From CAZXWN01 sp964644695 [NCBI: uncultured bacterium] (GTDB lineage Bacteria; UBP4; UBA4092): DNA of 64,000 nt. The stretch spans positions 248,001-312,000 of the forward strand of contig CAZXWN010000001.1 of NCBI GenBank assembly GCA_964644695.1. Direction: 5' to 3'. The position numbers and the translations under genes are program-made. Below, in pieces: positions 45,180 through 52,520 of this stretch. The notes under the pieces are model-generated. The model did not search any database, was not told where the DNA came from, and saw only the letters and a program-made list of their open reading frames with translations. Numbering within the stretch: position 1 is the stretch's first letter; every line of letters starts with the position of its first letter.

Positions 45180-46193
45180 ATGTTGAGTTTGCCTATACAA
45201 AACAACATAATATCAACTGTAAATCCTTACCCCTTAATTGACGAGCTTCTATACTCTCATCTTGATAAACTTGAAGCATTGTTAATTCAATCTGTTCGGA
45301 CTGATTCAACTTTAGTATCAAAATCAGCTGAATACCTGGTAAAAGCAGGCGGTAAACGTTTTCGACCCATGCTGGCATTATTGTTTTCAGGTATGACGGG
45401 TGGTATATCCCCCTTTATCTTGGATTTATCAGCCGCGATTGAATTATGCCATACGGCAACACTGATTCATGATGATATTATCGACGATGCAAATGTTAGA
45501 CGTGGTATTCCAAGTGTAAATCAGAAATATGGAAATCAGGTTGCTGTATTAAGTGGAGACTATCTTTATGCTGTGGCTAGTCAAATCATGGCAAGGAATA
45601 AAGATTTATCTTTTAATAAATTATTTGCAAACTGTGTAAAGAACCTTGTTGAAGGGGAAATTATTGAAATTGAAAAAGGTTTTCAATTCGATACAACAAT
45701 TGATGAGTATTTGAGGATTATCAATAAAAAAACAGCTGTTTTAATTGCTCTTAGCTGCAGATTTGGCGCAATGGTCAATGAGAGTAGTACTGAAAAAGTT
45801 GAGGCTGCAGAAAGATATGGCCATAATTTAGGTATTGTTTTCCAAATTATTGATGACCTATTGGACTATACAAGCAGTGCGGATGAATTTGGCAAACCTG
45901 TCTTACATGACATGGTTGAAGGTAAAATTACTTTACCATTAATTATGTTGAGAGACTCATTAGATTTGAATGACAGAAATCGTTTAGAGAGTATCCTTGG
46001 TGATAGTATAGAGATTAAGGATTTGGAGTGGGTACTTGATATGATGCACACACTGCAAATTACTAATAAAGTCAGAGAATATGCTTTAAATATCGCTATG
46101 GATGGTAAAGAACAGCTGAATGTTTTTCCTGATTCAAAGTATAAGCAGGCCTTAATCCAGTTAAGTGAGTTTGTTGTATCTCGACGAAGCTAA
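45180..46193 (+). CDS. Polyprenyl diphosphate synthase (IspB-like)
   Basis: Trans-prenyltransferase of 337 residues. Both aspartate-rich motifs are complete: LIHDDIIDDANVRRG (first, with the following Arg) and FQIIDDLLDYT (second). GGKRFRPML binds diphosphate. Small residues before the first motif point to a long-chain product such as a quinone side chain or the undecaprenyl-type range, but chain length cannot be fixed. First gene of a seven-gene run that continues with cytochrome c biogenesis. Confidence 0.9.
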   Translation: MLSLPIQNNIISTVNPYPLIDELLYSHLDKLEALLIQSVRTDSTLVSKSAEYLVKAGGKRFRPMLALLFSGMTGGISPFILDLSAAIELCHTATLIHDDIIDDANVRRGIPSVNQKYGNQVAVLSGDYLYAVASQIMARNKDLSFNKLFANCVKNLVEGEIIEIEKGFQFDTTIDEYLRIINKKTAVLIALSCRFGAMVNESSTEKVEAAERYGHNLGIVFQIIDDLLDYTSSADEFGKPVLHDMVEGKITLPLIMLRDSLDLNDRNRLESILGDSIEIKDLEWVLDMMHTLQITNKVREYALNIAMDGKEQLNVFPDSKYKQALIQLSEFVVSRRS

Positions 46194-46198
46194 ATCAA

Positions 46199-46936
46199 AT
46201 GCCCTTACATAATAAGGCAATCAAAGTATTCCTATCAATAATTAACGTCCTCTCTTCGAAAATATTTTTTCTAATTATTGCCTCTTTACTAATTCTATTT
46301 TGTTTCTTTAGTTTATTAGTTCCCCAGCTTTCTTCCAGCAATGATATTGTTGGGCAAAATTCTACAGCATTTATACAAGTTATTTCACTGATTCAATTAA
46401 ATGCCATATTTCAATCGTATTTCATGATTATATTGTTTGCTCTTCTTTACATTGGGCTGGTGATTTCCTGCATAAAAAGTGTTTTTTGTAAATGTTCCAT
46501 AAGTGCAACGGATGTAATACATTTGGCGATTATCATTACTTTGTCAGGATTTATCCTTAACTTATCCTTTTGGTCTTGGAATGAGAATTATGAAGTACTG
46601 ATTAGTCCAAACGAAAAGATTACTGTGCCCAAGAGTAATGTTATTCTTCAGTTAGAAATGATTACTTTCAATTCCCATAATCAACCGTTGTCAGTCGTTT
46701 GCGTCCATACTTCCAGCCAAAATGGATTTGAAACTGAATTGGGGGTAAATAAGCCATTAAAAGTATCTGGATATTATCTTCACCAGGTTGGGATATATGA
46801 TAATAACTCACTTATATGGAATGTATCACGATACCCATTTGATTGGTTGATAAATAGCGGATTTATCATGATAGTTCTTGGAATGATAATCTGGGTGTTT
46901 GAAAGTAACTATCCCAAAAGTCTAAAAAAGGATTAA
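46199..46936 (+). CDS. ResB-like cytochrome c biogenesis protein (short)
   Basis: A 245-residue membrane protein with N-terminal hairpin helices (FFLIIASLLILFCFFSLLVPQL), a further pair at about 75-125, a periplasmic beta-rich portion (YEVLISPNEKITVPKSNVILQLEM; LKVSGYYLHQVGIYDNN) and a final helix ending IWVFES. This layout matches ResB/Ccs1, which with CcsA/ResA forms the system II haem-attachment machinery. It is much shorter than classical ResB (over 400 aa). The CcsA gene follows after 15 nt. Confidence 0.72.
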   Translation: MPLHNKAIKVFLSIINVLSSKIFFLIIASLLILFCFFSLLVPQLSSSNDIVGQNSTAFIQVISLIQLNAIFQSYFMIILFALLYIGLVISCIKSVFCKCSISATDVIHLAIIITLSGFILNLSFWSWNENYEVLISPNEKITVPKSNVILQLEMITFNSHNQPLSVVCVHTSSQNGFETELGVNKPLKVSGYYLHQVGIYDNNSLIWNVSRYPFDWLINSGFIMIVLGMIIWVFESNYPKSLKKD

Positions 46937-46951
46937 AGGGTAGCTTATTCA

Positions 46952-47857
46952 ATGATCCATATCTCATGCAGTGAAATAATTATTTCGTTGGTTTATGTAT
47001 TAATGGGAATACAGTTGTTTATTGCTTTTTTTACTTCGGAAAAGCAATGGTACATATATTTTCAAAAAATAAGTGTTTTGGTGTTTACGATTTTAATGGG
47101 AATGGGACTTTGTTTGCGTTGGATTGAGTCTGGGCATGTACCATTTTCTAATATGTATGAGAGTATGTTGTTATTTGTTTTCTCAGTAATACTTGTACAA
47201 ATGTTTCTATACTTTAGAAACGATAGATATTGTAAGGCCATAAATTTAAATGTATTTCTATTAATATTCTTGGGATATGCGTTAGCTTTACCACCAGTAA
47301 GCTGGCTTATAAATATTGGCAATCTCATAACGGGTAAACTGTTTTCAAGAAACTGGATTGTGTATCCTGAGAAGCTTCCTGAAAGGTTAAATCCAATCTT
47401 AGATACTATTTGGTTTCAAATCCATGTGCCCCTTTTCTTTATAGGATTTTCATTCCTGGCTGTTGGCTCCTTTTTATCATATAGATATCTGATGAATTCT
47501 TATCATGAATCATCAGAATCAAATGCAATTGACTACTTCAAATCATCTTACTACTTAAATCAAATTGGTTTTTTATTTATAACAGCTGGATTAGTTTCAG
47601 GTGCATATTGGGCGAAAATAGCATGGACGCGATATTGGAATTGGGATCCAAAGGAAACGTGGAGTTTAATCCTGTGGTTGGCATATGCTTTTTACTTTCA
47701 TGTCGAAAAGACAAAACTTGATGCACCTAAAAGAATGGCTTATATATCGGTATTTGGACTTGTTATCATATTATTATGTTATCTTGGAGTAAATGTAATA
47801 TTTCCCCAATTCACTGGTAAGGATATGGGGCTCCATTCTTATGGCGTAATTAAATAG
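46952..47857 (+). CDS. ccsA: CcsA/ResC-type cytochrome c assembly protein
   Basis: Polytopic haem-handling protein of 301 residues with about eight membrane segments. The tryptophan-rich signature is AKIAWTRYWNWDPKETWS near 225, followed by LILWLAYAFYFH. Conserved histidines flank it (QIHVPLFFIGFSF and the final GLHSYG). SNMYESMLLF in the N-terminal half is also typical. Together with the ResB-like gene it forms a system II cytochrome c synthase, implying respiratory c-type cytochromes. Confidence 0.9.
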   Translation: MIHISCSEIIISLVYVLMGIQLFIAFFTSEKQWYIYFQKISVLVFTILMGMGLCLRWIESGHVPFSNMYESMLLFVFSVILVQMFLYFRNDRYCKAINLNVFLLIFLGYALALPPVSWLINIGNLITGKLFSRNWIVYPEKLPERLNPILDTIWFQIHVPLFFIGFSFLAVGSFLSYRYLMNSYHESSESNAIDYFKSSYYLNQIGFLFITAGLVSGAYWAKIAWTRYWNWDPKETWSLILWLAYAFYFHVEKTKLDAPKRMAYISVFGLVIILLCYLGVNVIFPQFTGKDMGLHSYGVIK

Positions 47858-47876
47858 AAAGAGAGAACATGTTATT

Positions 47877-48569
47877 GTGAGTGTTGATGAAAACATTCGA
47901 ATATTAAAGGATCGTATTCAGCAAGCAGCTGAAAAATCGTCCCGAAATCCTAATGATATAACTCTAATGGCTGTAACAAAAATGGTCTCTGCTGAACTGA
48001 TAAATAATGCAATTGATTGTGGAATTACATGTATTGGAGAAAACTGGGTTCAAGAGGCCAGGGAGAAATTTCATTTAATTAAGCCCGTTGAAAAACACAT
48101 GATTGGTCATTTACAAACCAATAAGGTTAGATATGCATTGGATTTATTTGATTGTATCCAATCGGTTGATAGAAAAAATCTGGTTGATGAGATTGTGAAG
48201 AGGACACAAGTAAATCGTAAAAGCATACGTACCTTTATAGAGGTAAATACATCTGCTGAAGAGCAAAAACATGGATGTATGCCTGAATCTGTATATGAAT
48301 TGGTAAAATATGTAGGAGACTATCCTTCAATTATCGTTGAAGGGTTAATGACTGTTGGACCTCTTACTGAGGATAAAACTAAAGTTCGAGATAGTTTCAA
48401 GAAGTTGAAAGAGATATTTGAAAGTGTAAAATTAATGAATATCCCCAATGTTAAAATGTGTCATTTATCAATGGGGATGAGTGGCGATTTCGAGGAAGCG
48501 ATAGAAGAGGGCAGCACAATTATACGGGTTGGCACTGCAATATTTGGTTCCCGTGCATACAATAAATGA
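47877..48569 (+). CDS. YggS-family pyridoxal phosphate homeostasis protein
   Basis: A 230-residue fold type III PLP-binding protein (PLPBP). The PLP lysine is in LMAVTKMV near residue 35; CIGENWVQEAREK, HMIGHLQTNK and the phosphate-binding LSMGMSGDFEEAIEEGSTIIRVGTAIFG are all typical. It starts with GTG 47877. It is followed 10 nt later by proC, a pairing that is common across bacteria. Confidence 0.93.
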   Translation: MSVDENIRILKDRIQQAAEKSSRNPNDITLMAVTKMVSAELINNAIDCGITCIGENWVQEAREKFHLIKPVEKHMIGHLQTNKVRYALDLFDCIQSVDRKNLVDEIVKRTQVNRKSIRTFIEVNTSAEEQKHGCMPESVYELVKYVGDYPSIIVEGLMTVGPLTEDKTKVRDSFKKLKEIFESVKLMNIPNVKMCHLSMGMSGDFEEAIEEGSTIIRVGTAIFGSRAYNK

Positions 48570-48579
48570 AAGGTAAATT

Positions 48580-49395
48580 ATGAGCAATAACTTAAAGATT
48601 GGTGTGATTGGTGGAGGCAATATGGCCGAAGCCATTGTTAAAGGTTTATTAAAATCAGAAAACAATCGACCTGCCAGTATTATTGTGAGCGATGTGTCAG
48701 CTTCAAGAAGAGACTATTTGGCACAAACATTACATGTGACTGTAACTGACGATAATACCCAGATTATTTTAAATTCTGATGTTGTTGTATTGGCAGTTAA
48801 ACCAAATGTGGTCGAAGAAGTTATCGGGAATATTCGTGAAACGATAACGGACAAGCAGACGATTATCAGTATTGCTGCCGGTGTCAAAACTAAAAGTATA
48901 GAGAAATGGCTAAATCATCCAATTCCAGTCATAAGGGTAATGCCAAATACACCAGCCCTGGTGGGAGCAGGTATTTCTGCATTGGCTGCTGGGAAATATG
49001 CTTGTGATGAGAATATGAATATTGCCCGGGAAATCTTATCTAGTATCGGTAAGGTGGTGGATACAGATGAGAAATTACTTGATGCCGTGACCGGTTTGTC
49101 AGGTAGTGGGCCGGCCTATGTTTTTGAGTTCATTGATGCGTTGGCGGCCGGTGGAGTAAAAGAAGGCTTGCGTAAAGATGTAGCATTATTATTGGCAGCC
49201 CAGACAGTTTTAGGTTCTGCACTGCTTGTTCTTGAATCAGGTGACCATCCTTCTATTTTGCGCGACAAAGTGACTTCACCGGGTGGAACTACGATAGCAG
49301 GTTTATATGCTTTAGAATCAGGCAGTTTCAAGGCTACGGTTATGGATGCCGTATCTTGTGCGACTGAACGCTCACGCGAGTTAAGTGAAAAATAA
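48580..49395 (+). CDS. proC: Pyrroline-5-carboxylate reductase
   Basis: Last step of proline synthesis. N-terminal Rossmann motif GVIGGGNMAEAIVKGL, then VLAVKPN, IRVMPNTPALVGAG and the signature LSGSGPAYVFEFIDALAAGGVKEGL; DKVTSPGGTTIAGL near the C terminus is diagnostic. Length of 271 is normal. The start follows GAAAGGTAAATT. Proline could also arise from ornithine by the LOR/SDH protein elsewhere in the window, giving two routes. Confidence 0.95.
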   Translation: MSNNLKIGVIGGGNMAEAIVKGLLKSENNRPASIIVSDVSASRRDYLAQTLHVTVTDDNTQIILNSDVVVLAVKPNVVEEVIGNIRETITDKQTIISIAAGVKTKSIEKWLNHPIPVIRVMPNTPALVGAGISALAAGKYACDENMNIAREILSSIGKVVDTDEKLLDAVTGLSGSGPAYVFEFIDALAAGGVKEGLRKDVALLLAAQTVLGSALLVLESGDHPSILRDKVTSPGGTTIAGLYALESGSFKATVMDAVSCATERSRELSEK

Positions 49396-49397
49396 AA

Positions 49398-50033
49398 ATG
49401 ATCGATAAACCTTATATTCGTGAACAGATTGTCCAAATTGGTAAACGGTTGTACTCTCATGGTTATATTGTTGGCGCAGAAGGCAATATCAGTTTCAGGA
49501 TTGAAAACGGTCTCTTGATAACGCCTTCTGGTAAATGTAAAGGTGAGATGGCCCCGGATGAAATAGTGGAGGTTTATTTATCAGATAATGACCAACCCTT
49601 TGCATCCAGTGAACTTCCTTTTCATCAATCAATTTACAGCAATAGACCTGATGTAATGGCTGTTATTCATGCTCATCCAGCCACTGTGACCGCTATGGCA
49701 ATTACAGGTCAAAAAATGGATAAGATATTTTTGCCAGAGATGATCCATACTACCGGTCCAATAGGATGGGTTGATTATGCCCCCCCTGGGACCGTTTTAC
49801 TTGCGAAAGAAATTGGAAAAGAGATTGTTGAACATAATGTGGTTATTCTTGAAAATCATGGAGCAATAAGTGTTGGAAAGACACTTGAAGAGGCTCTTTA
49901 TAGAATCGAGTATCTTGAACGGTATTGTAAGGTTTTATTGATGGCAAAAATGATTGGACCGGTAAACTACCTGTCTGACAGACAAATAAATACTTTGTAT
50001 GATTTGATTAAAGAAAGGAATAAGGAGATATAA
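49398..50033 (+). CDS. Class II aldolase/adducin family protein
   Basis: Zinc-dependent aldolase fold of 211 residues (L-fuculose-phosphate aldolase group). EGNISFRIENGLLITPSG binds the phosphate, SSELPFHQSIY carries the catalytic Glu, VIHAHPATVTAM has two zinc histidines and LENHGAIS the third. Substrate could be fuculose 1-phosphate, 5-deoxyribulose 1-phosphate or a methylthioribulose phosphate. The adjacent homocysteine methyltransferase domain makes a methionine or SAM-salvage link conceivable but not proven. It begins 2 nt after proC. Confidence 0.85.
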   Translation: MIDKPYIREQIVQIGKRLYSHGYIVGAEGNISFRIENGLLITPSGKCKGEMAPDEIVEVYLSDNDQPFASSELPFHQSIYSNRPDVMAVIHAHPATVTAMAITGQKMDKIFLPEMIHTTGPIGWVDYAPPGTVLLAKEIGKEIVEHNVVILENHGAISVGKTLEEALYRIEYLERYCKVLLMAKMIGPVNYLSDRQINTLYDLIKERNKEI

Positions 50034-50924
50034 ATGAGTCAATTTTTGGAACGATTAAAAAGAGGGGAAGTATTAATTCTCGATGGAGCTATGGGGACTC
50101 AATTACAGTTAGCGGGTCTTGAATCTGGCGGCTGTGGTGATATTTGGAATATAGAGGAGCCAGAAAAAGTACAGGCTATTCACCGTACTTATTTAAATGC
50201 AGGTTCTGATATTGTTCTAACTAATACATTTGGTTCAAATTCATTAAGACTGCGTCATTATGATTTACAAGACCGTTGCCTGGAAATTAATAGAGCAGGG
50301 GGGCAAATTGCCCGAAATGTTTTACCTGATAATCAGCATTATGTATTTGGAGATATTGGGCCCAGCGGTGAAATACTTGAGACTTCAGGAGGCCTTTTTG
50401 ATGAAAAAGAGCTTTATGAAGTTTTTAAGCAGCAGGCAATGGCACTCTCAGATGGGGGTGTCGATGCCATTGTAGTTGAGACAATGATGGCCTTGGATGA
50501 ACTGTTATGTGCTATTCGTGCTGCCAAGGAAAACACTTCTTTACCGGTTGTTGCCTCTATGTGTTTTTCTCCAGGAGCCTTTGGTTATAAGACAATGATG
50601 GGTATTAGCCCAGAAAAACTTGTTACGGAAGCCATTGCTGCGGGAGCTAATGTTGTGGGGACTAATTGTGGTGATTGTACTATCGATCACATGATTCAAG
50701 TTATAACTCAGATGAAACAAGCTGCGCCAGATGCACTTTTAATGGCGGAGCCAAATGCCGGGTTACCTGTATTGGAAAATGGCGCCGTTGTTTATAAAGA
50801 TACTCCTGAAATGATGGCAGAAAAATATCCATTACTTATTAGTGCTGGAGCTAATATTGTTGGTGGGTGTTGTGGTACAACTCCAAACCATATTGCGGCT
50901 TTGGCAAAAATTGTAAAAAAATAA
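50034..50924 (+). CDS. Stand-alone homocysteine S-methyltransferase domain protein
   Basis: A 296-residue TIM barrel equivalent to the first module of MetH. ILDGAMGTQLQLAG opens it; zinc cysteines are in VVGTNCGDC and the closing GGCCGTTPNHI. LTNTFGSNSLRL and NAGLPVLENG are family strings. The folate-, B12- and activation modules of MetH are absent. It may methylate homocysteine from another donor or work with separate corrinoid proteins. AAGGAG precedes the ATG by 5-6 nt. The stop (50922-50924) directly abuts the mutM stop on the other strand. Confidence 0.9.
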   Translation: MSQFLERLKRGEVLILDGAMGTQLQLAGLESGGCGDIWNIEEPEKVQAIHRTYLNAGSDIVLTNTFGSNSLRLRHYDLQDRCLEINRAGGQIARNVLPDNQHYVFGDIGPSGEILETSGGLFDEKELYEVFKQQAMALSDGGVDAIVVETMMALDELLCAIRAAKENTSLPVVASMCFSPGAFGYKTMMGISPEKLVTEAIAAGANVVGTNCGDCTIDHMIQVITQMKQAAPDALLMAEPNAGLPVLENGAVVYKDTPEMMAEKYPLLISAGANIVGGCCGTTPNHIAALAKIVKK

Positions 50925-51746
50925 CTATTTTTGGCAGACAGGGCAAAAATGAGTGCTTCTGCCTGCGAGAGTAATTTTATTAACGGGAGAACCGCAATTT
51001 ACACAGGGTTCTCCCGTTTTTCCATAAACTTTCAAAAACTTCTGAAACTTCCCTGATTTTTCTTCATCGTCAACAAAAGTGTATACTGTCGTTCCCTTCA
51101 TTCTTATTGCTGTTGTTAAAACATTGGGTATTGTTTTGCAGAGAAGGTCTATTTGTTCAGCCTTTAATTGAGAAACATGTTTTAAAGGGTGAATACCTGC
51201 ACGGAACAAACACTCATCAACATAAATATTCCCCAGCCCAGCAATTTTACTTTGATCCATCAGAAAAGCTTTTATGGGTCTATTGCTCTTGAAAAGAGCA
51301 ACTATATTTGATTTCGAGAATGCCTTTGATAATGGGTCTATTCCTAAATGATAAAGTCCAGGTAAGGGGGAATAATCACTGGTATTCAACAAAGCTATTC
51401 GTCCAAAGGTTCGTGGGTCAATAAAACATAAAATCTGATTATTATCGAGGTGAAAAGTTATATGCGTATGTTTGGGGAAAGTAGTATGACTATCAACAAG
51501 TAACAATCTGCCAGACATTCCCAGGTGAATAACCAATGTTTTCTCATCTGACAATTCAATGAGTAGATATTTCCCTTTTCGAGATATAGCATTAATTGCT
51601 AGATTCTGGATAGACTGCTGGAAGATTTTGGGTTTAGGATACTTTATAAGACGAGGGAGCAGGATTCGTGCAGAACGAATAACCCGATTTTTAATCTTCG
51701 GTTCCAGACTTCTTCTGACGGTTTCAACTTCCGGCAATTCAGGCAT
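50925..51746 (-). CDS. mutM: Formamidopyrimidine-DNA glycosylase (MutM/Fpg)
   Basis: Base-excision glycosylase for 8-oxoguanine and formamidopyrimidines. The N-terminal MPELPEVE supplies the catalytic Pro2 and Glu3; the beta-hairpin lysine is in RKGKYLL; the C-terminal zinc finger is C-V-N-C with a second pair C-P-V-C. GLGNIYVDECLFRAGIHP is the helix-two-turn-helix. Length of 273 is normal. The likely ribosome-binding site AGGGG lies in the hairpin just upstream. Confidence 0.94.
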   Translation of the reverse strand: MPELPEVETVRRSLEPKIKNRVIRSARILLPRLIKYPKPKIFQQSIQNLAINAISRKGKYLLIELSDEKTLVIHLGMSGRLLLVDSHTTFPKHTHITFHLDNNQILCFIDPRTFGRIALLNTSDYSPLPGLYHLGIDPLSKAFSKSNIVALFKSNRPIKAFLMDQSKIAGLGNIYVDECLFRAGIHPLKHVSQLKAEQIDLLCKTIPNVLTTAIRMKGTTVYTFVDDEEKSGKFQKFLKVYGKTGEPCVNCGSPVNKITLAGRSTHFCPVCQK

Positions 51747-51752
51747 ATATAA

Positions 51753-51783
51753 AAACCCCTAATGAATATATCATAAGGGGTTT
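51753..51783 (-). terminator. Hairpin terminator of the arginine decarboxylase gene, overlapping the mutM ribosome-binding site
   Basis: On the minus strand AAACCCCTTATGA pairs (one mismatch) with TCATTAGGGGTTT around a 5-nt loop and runs into TTTTTATA. It is 17 nt after the decarboxylase stop and its 3' arm AGGGG lies 9 nt before the mutM ATG. Confidence 0.7.
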
Positions 51784-51800
51784 CATTTCTTCAGATTCTA

Positions 51801-52349
51801 TTAGTCAATAAAAACGGCTGCAGAAACAACTGTGGTCCAAAGACCATCCTTGTCGCCTTCAGCAGTTTGAGTGACATTGGTGGTACGGTATATTTTATTA
51901 TGTACTTTCCATAATTCTTTCCGAGCATCCCAATGAACATCTTCGTCAAAATCTATGCCCAAAGTTGAAGCTAACATGCATGCAGCCAAATCTTCAGTGT
52001 AATCAGCTGCATCATCTTCTTTCATACCAAAGGTATGGTGTTCACTTAAATATCCATATTGATTGGGATCGGCTGGAACGGCAACACCCACGGAGGATGT
52101 GACAAGACGATTAGGTTCGTTTGTTGTATTTTCAGCAAGAACGACGAATACGATTTGACCCGGTTTTAATAATGCTAATCCTTGTTTCTTGGAGATGATT
52201 TTGCACCCCGGGGGAAGAATACTGGATACTCTGACCAAGTTACATTTTTCAATACCTGCTTCACGCAGGGCAAGCTCAAATGATGACAGTTTTTGGCGAT
52301 GCTTGCCAACACCTTTGGTAAAAAATACCTTAGTCGGGACGATGGGCAT
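51801..52349 (-). CDS. pdaD: Pyruvoyl-dependent arginine decarboxylase
   Basis: Converts arginine to agmatine. The 182-residue proenzyme is expected to self-cleave between Ser42 and Ser43 in [12 protein letters not shown], making a pyruvoyl group on the alpha subunit. [17 protein letters not shown] at the N terminus and [32 protein letters not shown] are family strings. Typical of archaea, Chlamydiae and several candidate phyla. GGAG lies a long 14 nt before the ATG and there is no better start. Agmatine feeds polyamine synthesis, but no downstream enzyme is in the window. Confidence 0.92.
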   Translation of the reverse strand: MPIVPTKVFFTKGVGKHRQKLSSFELALREAGIEKCNLVRVSSILPPGCKIISKKQGLALLKPGQIVFVVLAENTTNEPNRLVTSSVGVAVPADPNQYGYLSEHHTFGMKEDDAADYTEDLAACMLASTLGIDFDEDVHWDARKELWKVHNKIYRTTNVTQTAEGDKDGLWTTVVSAAVFID

Positions 52350-52477
52350 GGACGCTAATTCATCTCCTCTGAAATAGAATAAAGATATATTAAAATATTA
52401 ATCCATTTCTTAATAAAAATAAAGGATTGACAATCTTAATAAATAAATGCTTATTATGCAAAATTGTTCTAAAATGT

Positions 52478-52507
52478 ACATCGAACAAGATTGATCTCGT
52501 TCGATGT
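52478..52507. repeat. Dispersed palindrome, copy 4
   Basis: A 14-bp stem (ACATCGAACAAGAT with ATCTCGTTCGATGT) around TG, with one mismatch. Read as RNA from the minus strand the variant position becomes a G-U pair, so the fold is kept on the strand being transcribed. It lies 14 nt after the stop of the giant TPR gene. Confidence 0.82.
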
Positions 52508-52520
52508 TCTTTTAACTCAG

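Noticed and set aside
49116-49460. 114-residue minus-strand frame
   Set aside because: Antisense to proC and the aldolase start, with no family resemblance; a shadow frame.
10261-52507. The four palindromes as ordinary rho-independent terminators or as a CRISPR array
   Set aside because: Copy 1 lies between divergent starts, none has a proper T tract, and copy 3 is inside an apparent transcript. They are tens of kb apart with no spacers, so not CRISPR.
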